Origin: Lachnospiraceae bacterium | GTDB lineage: Bacteria; Bacillota; Clostridia; Lachnospirales; Lachnospiraceae | Assembly: GCA_017469945.1 (NCBI GenBank) | Contig: JAFUFI010000023.1 | Location: forward strand, 1-64,000 | Direction of reading: 5' to 3' | Length of the DNA: 64,000 bases | In this document: positions 9,450 to 17,092 of the stretch, piece by piece | Layout of the letters: every line of letters begins with the position of its first letter | Position numbering within the stretch: the stretch's first letter is position 1 | Made by a program: the position numbers and the translations under genes | Notes under the pieces: generated by a model | The model's database searches: none | What the model saw: only the letters and a program-made list of their open reading frames with translations | What the model was told of the DNA's origin: nothing

Positions 9450-9462
9450 ATAGCAATAATTG
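9449..9462. promoter_or_regulatory. 14-bp motif copy downstream of the GH43 gene
   Basis: AATAGCAATAATTG occurs here and again, identically, at 10487-10500. The two copies flank the araC-type gene about 1 kb apart. It belongs to the wider AATAGCAAWAWTTG family found in other intergenic regions of this window. It could be a binding site that lets the regulator form a loop; this is inference. Confidence 0.4.
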
Positions 9463-9479
9463 ATATATATTTCTATTAT

Positions 9480-9516
9480 CATAAAACAAAAATCCGGTAT
9501 GATCTCATACCGGATT
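9480..9516 (-). terminator. Intrinsic terminator of the AraC-family gene, probably bidirectional
   Basis: AATCCGGTATG (9491-9501) pairs with CATACCGGATT (9506-9516) around a four-base loop. On the - strand the stem is followed by a T-rich stretch (TTTGTTTTAT), so it terminates the regulator gene whose stop codon overlaps the stem. On the + strand the tail is poorer, but the hairpin also lies 42 bases after the GH43 stop and may end that operon too. Confidence 0.75.
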
Positions 9517-10460
9517 TAGTATTTATGAACATCTTTTTTTATTCCTGAGTTCTGACGTCTGTACTCGCTGGGAGAACAGCCCTTTTGCTGTTTGAAAAGG
9601 CGGTTAAAGGTTGAGATACTGGAAAATCCGGAGGAGATGGCGACGTCTGTAATTGAGACATCGGGTCTTGCCAAAAGAGTTTCCGCTTCCTTTATACGTC
9701 TGAAGCAAAGGTAATCACTGAAATTGTAGTTTGTATATTGCTTAAAGAGCCTCGAAAAATGGAACTTTGAAAAGCCTGTGTTTGCGGCGATATCGCCGAG
9801 ACTAAGCTCCTCGGTAAAGTGGTTGTCGATATATTCGAGGGTTTCGTTGAAAAGCTCTACATACTCGCGGCGCTTTGTGGGCGTTGTGTTGGAAAAGACA
9901 TTTTCCTGCTGGGTATAGTTTTCTCCGATGGTTATAAAAAGCTTTAAAAGAAGCGCCTGTATCGAAAGCTCTGAAAACTCGCTGTTTCCGAAGTATTCGT
10001 TTCTCATCTGGAGGAGCAGGTTGTATATATCGTCATACACTCCGGGATCCTTTTCGGATGTGATAAGAAGAGGGCGGGAGAGTATGGACATAATACGGGC
10101 GCTTCCTTTTAGCTTCATGGCAGCGCTGACATTCAAAAGGAATACAAATCTTCTTCCGGTAGGAGGGGCAGTGATCTCGTGGATGACTCCCGGAGGGATT
10201 ATCAAAATCTCAGAAGGGTTTAAGACGAAGGTCTCGTTTCCGCAAACTACCGTATATATATTTTCAATAGGAAGAAGAATCTCCATGGCGGAATGCCAGT
10301 GAGCTTCAAAGCCGTGCGTCTGCTCATTTAACCATATTCTGTGCAGACTTTTGGCAGGATATTCAACTATTTCATGGCCGTCGGAAACTGTACGCGCGCC
10401 GGTCCAGTCGTTATTTACAGAGTAATAATTCTCAGTAATCTGTTCTGGGATATATGACAT
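9516..10460 (-). CDS. AraC-family transcriptional regulator of the xylan genes
   Basis: A 314-residue protein. The N-terminal half is a cupin-like sensing domain (HWHSAMEILLP, followed by PPGVIHEI). The last 105 residues hold the two helix-turn-helix motifs of AraC/XylS proteins (LGDIAANTGFSKFHFSRLFK and a second one ending STFNRLFKQQ). It is transcribed convergently with the GH8-SGNH-GH43 cassette and divergently from the GH10 xylanase, with a 259-base control region between. This strongly suggests that it controls xylan genes in response to a xylo-oligosaccharide or pentose. The effector is inferred only. The start is ATG preceded by a weak AAGAGA. Confidence 0.87.
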   Translation of the reverse strand: MSYIPEQITENYYSVNNDWTGARTVSDGHEIVEYPAKSLHRIWLNEQTHGFEAHWHSAMEILLPIENIYTVVCGNETFVLNPSEILIIPPGVIHEITAPPTGRRFVFLLNVSAAMKLKGSARIMSILSRPLLITSEKDPGVYDDIYNLLLQMRNEYFGNSEFSELSIQALLLKLFITIGENYTQQENVFSNTTPTKRREYVELFNETLEYIDNHFTEELSLGDIAANTGFSKFHFSRLFKQYTNYNFSDYLCFRRIKEAETLLARPDVSITDVAISSGFSSISTFNRLFKQQKGCSPSEYRRQNSGIKKDVHKY

Positions 10461-10719
10461 TTCGTTTCTCTTAGGTTTTTAAGTATAATAGCAATAATTG
10501 GTTACCTGTTTTTATGGCTACAGCACTCATTATAACATAATTTACCAAAAATAAAAGCGGATATGTGTCTAATTTGTACCAAAAAAGCCCGCATTTATAT
10601 CAAAGAAATGTACAAAAAAGATAATAGCAAAATTTGAGAAGTATGACGCACGAAATAATAAGCGAAGAAAAGGGGCGAAAATTATACTAATTCTAGTATT
10701 AGGGACGGAGTATGCAATT
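10461..10719 (+). promoter_or_regulatory. Divergent control region between araC-type and GH10 genes
   Basis: This 259-base region holds several signals. A 14-bp motif at 10487-10500 repeats the copy at 9449. A direct repeat of GTAC(C)AAAAAAG starts at 10576 and again at 10610, 34 bases apart, which could be two AraC half-sites on one helix face. A conserved 21-bp box lies at 10627-10647. A possible -10 box TATACT is at 10683-10688, giving a start near 10695. No good -35 box lies upstream of that -10, so the promoter may need an activator. GGACGGAG at 10703-10710 is the ribosome binding site. Confidence 0.55.
10623..10647 (+). promoter_or_regulatory. Conserved xylan-regulon box, copy before GH10
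   Basis: AATAGC is followed by AAAATTTGAGAAGTATGAC. The 21 bases from 10627 to 10647 are identical to 35518-35538 upstream of GH115, and the first 12 also occur at 25700-25711. The core CAAAATTTG is nearly palindromic. Each copy lies about 55-65 bases upstream of a plausible -10 box, a usual distance for an activator site. The protein that binds it is not known; the AraC-family regulator next door is one candidate. Confidence 0.6.
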
Positions 10720-12153
10720 ATGCACAAAATCGGCTTTTTAAAAAAATACATGGCACTTGGTCTTATGGCTGCTATGTGCATGAGCGGATGCGCCTCCGGA
10801 AGCGGCGGGAGTAATCCCGAAAGCGCCGGAAACGGATCCGAGCAAAATTTGACAAGTGACGGATCGACAGATTCGAATAATACTATAGAAGGTTCAGAAA
10901 CGGAAAAGTCTCTGGATAAGGACGAAACCATAGATACGCTGGCTGATGAAGCGGCGGTTCCTGTTTTAAGAGATTCTATGGAAGAGGAAATGGGAGTATT
11001 CGCCGGATGCGCGGTTACGGGAGGCGAGGTCGATGACCCCAAGGTTTGGGAAATCGTAACAACTCATTTTTCCGCCGTAACGCTGGGAAATGAACTTAAA
11101 CCTGACGCCCTTGTGGGTTACAGCGTTGGCAAATGCCCCGGAACGCAGACGGATGAGCTTAACGGCGAGACCATAACGGTTCCCAAGCTTGACTACTCCA
11201 GAGCGGAAAAGATCCTTGACAAGATCCTTGAGTGGAACGGACAAAATCCTGACAAAAAGATAAAGGTCAGAGGACATGTTCTTGTCTGGCACTCGCAGAC
11301 GCCGGAATGGTTCTTCCACGAAGATTACGATAAAAGTAAGCCCTACGTAAGCGCCGCTGAAATGAACAAGAGGCTTGAGTGGTATATACGTACCGTTCTT
11401 ACACATTTCACCGGAGAGGACAGTAAGTACAAAGATCTGTTTTACGGATGGGATGTTGTGAACGAAGCCATAAGCGACGGGACGGGAACCTACCGGAGTG
11501 ACAACGAAAATCCAAACGAGTCCTTAAGCGAGGACAGACACGGAAGCAATTCAAGCTGGTATCATGTTTACGGAAACGGCGACTTCATAGTAAACGCTTT
11601 TAAATACGCCAACAAATACGCTCCCGAGGATCTGGAACTTTATTACAACGATTATAACGAATGCAGTTTTAATAAGAAGAAAGGCATCTTAAGTCTCCTT
11701 GAGGAGATAAAAGCAGCCGAAGGCGCTCCCGGCGAAGGAACAAGAATTTCCGCCATGGGAATGCAAGGACACTACGGAATGGATTCACCTTCTTCGGGCG
11801 ACATCATTTCCTCGATTCAGGATTATGCGAAGGTTGTCGGCAAGGTACAGATCACCGAGCTGGACATCAGCGCAAGCGATGAATATGATGGCAGTGATGA
11901 AGCAAAAAATGAGGAGAATGAAAAACTCCGAAAGAGATATAATATGATCAAGTACTCGGTCAACTCTTCCAATATTGAGGGTGACGTTGTTACGGGAATC
12001 ACATTCTGGGGTACGGTGGATCATTACTCCTGGCTTCAGTCAAGATCGAACGTCGGAGGCGGAAACACAACAGGACTTCCGCAGATGCCGCTTTTGTTCG
12101 ATGAGAACTATGAGCCGAAACCCTGCTTCTATGTTTTCGCAGGTAAGAAATAA
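10720..12153 (+). CDS. GH10 endo-1,4-beta-xylanase, surface lipoprotein
   Basis: A 477-residue protein. The signal peptide ends in the lipobox MSGC with the lipidated Cys24. A Ser/Gly/Asn/Asp/Glu-rich linker (residues 25-75) is followed by a GH10 catalytic domain (about 90-475). VRGHVLVWHSQTPEW is the typical substrate-binding strand. WDVVNEA gives the acid/base Glu249 and ITELDIS the nucleophile Glu380. It cuts the xylan backbone at the cell surface and is the only clearly exported glycoside hydrolase in the window. No separate carbohydrate-binding module is attached, but the next gene encodes a membrane-anchored protein with such domains. Its stop is 65 bases before that gene. Confidence 0.93.
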   Translation: MHKIGFLKKYMALGLMAAMCMSGCASGSGGSNPESAGNGSEQNLTSDGSTDSNNTIEGSETEKSLDKDETIDTLADEAAVPVLRDSMEEEMGVFAGCAVTGGEVDDPKVWEIVTTHFSAVTLGNELKPDALVGYSVGKCPGTQTDELNGETITVPKLDYSRAEKILDKILEWNGQNPDKKIKVRGHVLVWHSQTPEWFFHEDYDKSKPYVSAAEMNKRLEWYIRTVLTHFTGEDSKYKDLFYGWDVVNEAISDGTGTYRSDNENPNESLSEDRHGSNSSWYHVYGNGDFIVNAFKYANKYAPEDLELYYNDYNECSFNKKKGILSLLEEIKAAEGAPGEGTRISAMGMQGHYGMDSPSSGDIISSIQDYAKVVGKVQITELDISASDEYDGSDEAKNEENEKLRKRYNMIKYSVNSSNIEGDVVTGITFWGTVDHYSWLQSRSNVGGGNTTGLPQMPLLFDENYEPKPCFYVFAGKK

Positions 12154-12189
12154 ATCCCGGTTATTAGGGACCGATCAAATACACAGGCG

Positions 12190-12213
12190 CCTCCCCAGGG
12201 AGAGCTCCGGAGG
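12190..12213 (+). promoter_or_regulatory. Possible hairpin hiding the ribosome binding site of the binding-protein gene
   Basis: CCTCC at 12190-12194 is the exact complement of the Shine-Dalgarno GGAGG at 12209-12213, with a 14-base loop that itself contains GAGCTC. Pairing would block translation of the gene at 12219, downstream of GH10. It is short and unproven. It might serve to set the ratio of enzyme to binding protein. Confidence 0.35.
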
Positions 12214-12218
12214 ATGAA

Positions 12219-15176
12219 ATGAACAAAACTCTGAAAAAAATCTTAATAGCAGTTGGCGTTGTCGTAGTCTTTGTTGGCGTAAGCGTACTGCTTTCAATGA
12301 GAAAGACAAAAGATTTCCACGAAAAATATGAAGGTGCCGATCTTACCGAAGAGGTAAGCATCGCCGAAAAAACCGGCACATACGAAAAATATCTTGCCAA
12401 ATATCCCGATGCAAAAGATTGTGATAAAGATGTAGAGGTAGACCTCTTCGAATACGAAGCTGAAGGAAATGTTAAAGTAGAGACCAACTACCAGGGTGAG
12501 AGCAAGGTGCTCTTCACTGATACCGGTTCAGTTACAACCTGGAACGTAAATGTTCCCGAGAGCGGTTTCTACAACTTATACATGGAGTACCTTGCGGCAG
12601 AGTCCAGAGGAGTTGCGGCAGAGAGAAGAGTACTTATCAACGACGAACTTCCTTTTGACGATGCAACAAGCATTGAGTTCTCCAGAATGTGGACCAACGG
12701 AGGTCCTGTTAAGGTAGACAACCAGGGCAATGAAATAAGACCTACTCAGGTTGAAGTATACGGATGGCAGTCAGTATACTTCGTTGACGATATGGGATAC
12801 GTAAACGAGCCCTACAAGTTCTACTTCGAAAAAGGAGATAACAAGCTTACCCTTGATGCCGAGAACGAACCGTTGGCAATTAAAAAGCTTGCGGTTGTAG
12901 GTGTCAAGAAGATTGCTTCTTATGAGGAATACATAGCTAAGCAGCCTGCAGACAAAAATGCGGAAGAGGCTAAGCACTACCACGAGGTGATCGAGGGAGA
13001 GGATTCGACCATAAGATCAGAGTCATCACTTTATGCTAAGTATGACAGATCCTCACCCACAACTTCACCCAACAGCGTAACAACTACCGTCCTCAACTAT
13101 GTCGGAGGAGATGCCTGGAGAAGCAACGGCATGTGGGTAGAGTGGGAGTTCGAAGTTCCCGAAGACGGATACTACAACGTAATGGTTAAGGCCCGTCAGA
13201 ACTACGCAAGAGGAAGCGTATCTAACCGCTCGGTACTTATCGACGGAGAGGTTCCTTTCAAGGAACTCGAAGAAGTTTCCTTCGCATACAGCAACGACTG
13301 GGAATGCAAGAATCTGGCAGACGAGAACGGAAACCCCTACAACATTTACCTAACAAAAGGTAAGCACACGATCCGCCTTGAGGCAACTTTAGGAGAGCTC
13401 GGATCCCTTCTTGCAGAGCTTGAGAACTCAACCTACAGACTCAACCAGCTTTACAGAAAGATCCTTGTTTACACCGGAGCTACACCGGACCAGTATCGTG
13501 ATTACAAGATCGAATCAACCTATCCTGATATCATCAAGGGAATGGATATCGAGTCTAAGAGACTCTTTAAACTCGTAGATGACATGGTAGACTACAGCGG
13601 ACAGAAGGGTGACTACATCGCTTCCGCACAGACCATGGCTCAGCAGCTTGAAAGATTCGTTAAGAAACCTCAGAAGATCACTCTTGAGTTCCTTACTTTC
13701 AAGGATAACATTACCGCACTCGGCACTGCGGCCCTTAACCTTTCGGAGACAAAGCTTGATGTGGATTACATCGAGATCACCGGAACTTCCGAACAGGCAA
13801 AGGTTGTTAAGAGCAACTTCTTCAAGTCCGCATGGCACGAGATCAAATCCTTCGTCGCTTCATTCTTCGTTGACTATAACGCGGTCGGAGATGTATACGA
13901 AGGAGGAGAAGCTAAAGACGCTATCACCGTCTGGGTACTTACCGGACGTGACCAGGGTACAATCCTTAAGTCCATGATCGACGATACCTTCACACCGGAT
14001 ACGGGAGTTAAGGTTAACGTAGAGATCGTAGACGCGGGCGCGCTCCTTAATGCCGTAATCGCCGGAAGAGGACCTGATGTTGTTCTTTCCGTAGGTGCAG
14101 ATCAGCCTGTAAACTACGCGCTGAGAAATGCAGCCGAGGATATCACTCAGTTCCCCGATTATGAGGAAGTGCTTTCTCACTACTCACCCTCTTCATACGA
14201 ACAGTACAGCTTAGACGGACATATCTACGCTATACCTGAGCAGCAGACATTCAACGTAATGTTCTACCGCAAGGATATCCTTGAAGAACTTGAACTTGAG
14301 GTTCCCGATACTTGGGATGAGCTTATTGAACTGCTTCCTACGATTCAGGGTAACAACCTTTCAATCGCAATCCCCAGTGCGGGCGGTAGCTCTACTTCAG
14401 CGGGAGCAACAACAACGGTTGCATCCAACGCACCTGACCTTTCACTTTACTTTACACTTCTCTTCCAGTACGGCGGAGATATGTACAACGAGCCCGGTAC
14501 AAGCACAACGGTTGATACCGAGGCCGGAATCAAGGCATTTGATGATTACGTTAAGTACTTTAACGACTACGGTATTCCCGTTTACTTTGACTTCGTAAGC
14601 CGTTTCCGTTCGGGAGAGATGCCCATCGGTGTTGCACCTTACTCTACTTACAACACCCTTCAGGTATCCGCACCCGAGATCAGAGGACTTTGGGACTTCA
14701 CCCTTATCCCCGGAACCGAAAAGGTTGACGAAAACGGAAACACTTACATCGACAGAACCTGCTTCATCACCGGTAACGCAACAATGATGCTCAAGAACGA
14801 TGATGAAAACATCAAGCAGAGCTCTTGGGAGTTCATGAAGTGGTGGGCAAGCATTGACACCCAGGTTCGTTTCGGACGTGAGATAGAAGCGCTCCTCGGT
14901 GCATCAGCAAGATACAACACCGCAAACAGAGATGCCTTCTCCAAACTCTCTTGGAGCGTGGACGATATCGAAGTTCTCGCTGCACAGTGGGATCAGACAA
15001 AGGGTATCAGAGAAGTACCCGGCGGTTACTACACCGGACGTCACCTTGCAAACGCTGTACGTAAGTGCATCAATGACAAGGATGATACACGAGAAACTAT
15101 TATTGACTACTCAATAAAGATAGACGAAGAAATCACCAAGAAACGTAAAGAGTTTGGAATGCCTTACGAAGAGTAA
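12219..15176 (+). CDS. Membrane-anchored solute-binding protein fused to two carbohydrate-binding-like domains
   Basis: A 985-residue protein. Residues 7-27 form one membrane anchor with no lipobox. Two related beta-sandwich regions follow, about 70-228 and 250-390. They share wording such as VPESGFYNLYMEY / VPEDGYYNVMVKA and VLINDELPF / VLIDGEVPF, typical of CBM6/CBM35-like modules. A helical segment lies at about 400-540. From about 565 to the end is a family 1 extracellular sugar-binding domain (ITVWVLTGRDQGTILKSM, later GPDVVLSVG). Ordinary binding proteins are about 400-500 residues and lipid-anchored, so this is an unusual fusion. It starts an operon with two permeases (gap 29 bases). 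It would capture xylan fragments made by GH10; the exact ligand is inferred. Confidence 0.82.
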   Translation: MNKTLKKILIAVGVVVVFVGVSVLLSMRKTKDFHEKYEGADLTEEVSIAEKTGTYEKYLAKYPDAKDCDKDVEVDLFEYEAEGNVKVETNYQGESKVLFTDTGSVTTWNVNVPESGFYNLYMEYLAAESRGVAAERRVLINDELPFDDATSIEFSRMWTNGGPVKVDNQGNEIRPTQVEVYGWQSVYFVDDMGYVNEPYKFYFEKGDNKLTLDAENEPLAIKKLAVVGVKKIASYEEYIAKQPADKNAEEAKHYHEVIEGEDSTIRSESSLYAKYDRSSPTTSPNSVTTTVLNYVGGDAWRSNGMWVEWEFEVPEDGYYNVMVKARQNYARGSVSNRSVLIDGEVPFKELEEVSFAYSNDWECKNLADENGNPYNIYLTKGKHTIRLEATLGELGSLLAELENSTYRLNQLYRKILVYTGATPDQYRDYKIESTYPDIIKGMDIESKRLFKLVDDMVDYSGQKGDYIASAQTMAQQLERFVKKPQKITLEFLTFKDNITALGTAALNLSETKLDVDYIEITGTSEQAKVVKSNFFKSAWHEIKSFVASFFVDYNAVGDVYEGGEAKDAITVWVLTGRDQGTILKSMIDDTFTPDTGVKVNVEIVDAGALLNAVIAGRGPDVVLSVGADQPVNYALRNAAEDITQFPDYEEVLSHYSPSSYEQYSLDGHIYAIPEQQTFNVMFYRKDILEELELEVPDTWDELIELLPTIQGNNLSIAIPSAGGSSTSAGATTTVASNAPDLSLYFTLLFQYGGDMYNEPGTSTTVDTEAGIKAFDDYVKYFNDYGIPVYFDFVSRFRSGEMPIGVAPYSTYNTLQVSAPEIRGLWDFTLIPGTEKVDENGNTYIDRTCFITGNATMMLKNDDENIKQSSWEFMKWWASIDTQVRFGREIEALLGASARYNTANRDAFSKLSWSVDDIEVLAAQWDQTKGIREVPGGYYTGRHLANAVRKCINDKDDTRETIIDYSIKIDEEITKKRKEFGMPYEE

Positions 15177-15205
15177 GGAAAAAAACTTCTTGAATGAGGA
15201 AGAAA

Positions 15206-16156
15206 ATGAAAGAAAAGCAAGACAGTTATTTAAAAAAATACTTCCAGCTTAGAAAGCATAACGCTCAGGTGGCCTGGAAGAAGATGAAGGTGAGCAAGAA
15301 CTGCTACATATTCCTTGCTCCCTACGCAATCCTGTTTACGATGTTTTTCGTATTCCCGGTAGTTGCTTCAATTTATTTGAGCTTTACCTACTACAACGTT
15401 CTCGAACCTGCGAGATTCATCGGACTCAACAACTACATAAGCCTTCTTCTTGAAGACGATATATTCCTGATAGGTATTAAAAACACACTTATCATAGCGG
15501 TGGTCACGGGACCCCTCGGATACATAATGTCATTCCTTTTTGCGTGGCTCATCAATGAGCTTCCGAGATGGGTACGAAGCGTAGCGGTAGTTGTTTTCTA
15601 CGCCCCCTCCATTGCGGGTAACTGTTATGTTATCTTCTCAGTATTCTTCAGAGGTGATGCATACGGATGGGTTAACTCGATGCTTATGAACTTAGGTATC
15701 ATTGACAACCCGATCCTCTGGTTTACAAATCCTAAGTACATGCTTCCGGTTTGTATGCTGGTAATCCTCTGGATGAGTCTTGGTACCGGATTCCTTTCAT
15801 TCGTAGCCGGACTTCAGGGCGTCGACAGATCGATGTACGAAGCAGGATACATGGACGGTATCAAGAACCGTTGGCAGGAGCTTTGGTTCATCACCCTCCC
15901 CAGCATGAAGCCCATGCTTATGTTCGGTGCGGTTATGACCATCACACAGTCCTTCAACGTTTGTGACGTTACAATGCAGCTTTGCGGATATCCCAGTACG
16001 GACTACGCAGCCAGAACAATCGTAACACACCTGTTTGACTACGGTTTCTCGAGATTCGAGATGGGTTATGCATGTGCGATCGCGACTATACTATTCCTGA
16101 TGATGTTGATTGTTAACAACGCAATTCAGAGTTTACTTAGAAGAGTAGGAACCTGA
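15206..16156 (+). CDS. Sugar ABC transporter permease (first pair, UgpA/LplB type)
   Basis: A 316-residue inner-membrane permease with about six helices, beginning near residue 35 (IFLAPYAILFTMFFVFP). The cytoplasmic EAA loop reads YEAGYMDGIKNRWQELWFIT, then LPSMKP, the contact site for the ATPase. I prefer the ATG at 15206, preceded by GAGGAAG, over the in-frame ATG at 15194. It pairs with the permease starting three bases after its stop. No ATPase gene is nearby, so it probably uses a shared MsmX-type ATPase encoded elsewhere. Confidence 0.9.
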   Translation: MKEKQDSYLKKYFQLRKHNAQVAWKKMKVSKNCYIFLAPYAILFTMFFVFPVVASIYLSFTYYNVLEPARFIGLNNYISLLLEDDIFLIGIKNTLIIAVVTGPLGYIMSFLFAWLINELPRWVRSVAVVVFYAPSIAGNCYVIFSVFFRGDAYGWVNSMLMNLGIIDNPILWFTNPKYMLPVCMLVILWMSLGTGFLSFVAGLQGVDRSMYEAGYMDGIKNRWQELWFITLPSMKPMLMFGAVMTITQSFNVCDVTMQLCGYPSTDYAARTIVTHLFDYGFSRFEMGYACAIATILFLMMLIVNNAIQSLLRRVGT

Positions 16157-16158
16157 CA

Positions 16159-17061
16159 ATGAGTAAAAAGAGAAAGAAAGAATTAGAAGAAAAGCCTTAT
16201 CATAAACCTCTTGTGAAGAGAAGAAAGCCCAACCGCTCCATCGCCGGAGACATAGCTTTATACTTCTTCCTTGTACTGGTTGCACTGATAATGGTGTTCC
16301 CTATTGTTTATGCGGTTAGCTCGGCACTGAAGCCTTTGGACGAGCTGTTTATGTTCCCTCCGAGGATCTTCCCCAGGAACCCTACCATAAACAACTTTAC
16401 CGACCTTTTTGTTACCCTCGGTAAATCATGGGTTACATTTTCAAGATACCTTTTCAATACCGTATTTATGACTGCAGTTGGTACCGCAGGACATCTTATC
16501 ATCGCATCAATGGGTGCATTCGTACTTGCTAAGTACGATTTCCCCGGCGGAAAAGCATTCTTCAAGATTGTAACACTTGCGATGATGTTCACAGGATACG
16601 TTACAGCTATCCCCAACTACATGATCATCAACAAACTCGGATGGATCGATACATACTGGGCAATCATCATCCCCGCATTTGCTTCACCTATGGGACTCTT
16701 CCTTATGAAGCAGTTCATGGAAGGTCTTCCCACTTCACTTATCGAAGCTGCGAAGATCGACGGTGCAAATGAGTGGAAGGTGTTCTTCCAGATAGTAATG
16801 CCGAATGTTAAGCCTGCGTGGATGACACTTATCATCTTCTCGGTACAGGGTCTCTGGAACAACAGAGCATCAACATTCATCTACTCCGAGGAGAAGAAGA
16901 CACTCGTATTTGCACTCGGACAGATTTCACTCGGCGGTATCGCCAGAACCGGTCAGGCTGCAGCCGTACTGGTAGTAGTCATGATCGTACCGATCATCAT
17001 CTTTATCTTCTCTGAGAGCCAGATCCTTGAAACAATGGCAAGCTCCGGACTTAAGGATTGA
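16159..17061 (+). CDS. Carbohydrate ABC transporter permease (first pair, UgpE/YtcP type)
   Basis: A 300-residue permease with about six membrane helices and a short basic N-terminus. The EAA motif is LIEAAKIDGANEWKVFFQIV, followed by MPNVKPAW. The C-terminus ends in the family-typical MASSGLKD. It starts three bases after its partner, so the two are translationally coupled. Together with the fused binding protein at 12219 they form an oligosaccharide importer lacking its own ATPase. Confidence 0.9.
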   Translation: MSKKRKKELEEKPYHKPLVKRRKPNRSIAGDIALYFFLVLVALIMVFPIVYAVSSALKPLDELFMFPPRIFPRNPTINNFTDLFVTLGKSWVTFSRYLFNTVFMTAVGTAGHLIIASMGAFVLAKYDFPGGKAFFKIVTLAMMFTGYVTAIPNYMIINKLGWIDTYWAIIIPAFASPMGLFLMKQFMEGLPTSLIEAAKIDGANEWKVFFQIVMPNVKPAWMTLIIFSVQGLWNNRASTFIYSEEKKTLVFALGQISLGGIARTGQAAAVLVVVMIVPIIIFIFSESQILETMASSGLKD

Positions 17062-17092
17062 TGATTATAGAAAACTTTTGACGAGGATTAGT

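Noticed and set aside
17027-17092. Upstream TTG-initiated extension of the NHL protein
   Set aside because: It would overlap the permease gene and bury the signal peptide; the ATG at 17093 has a proper ribosome binding site and gives a normal signal peptide.
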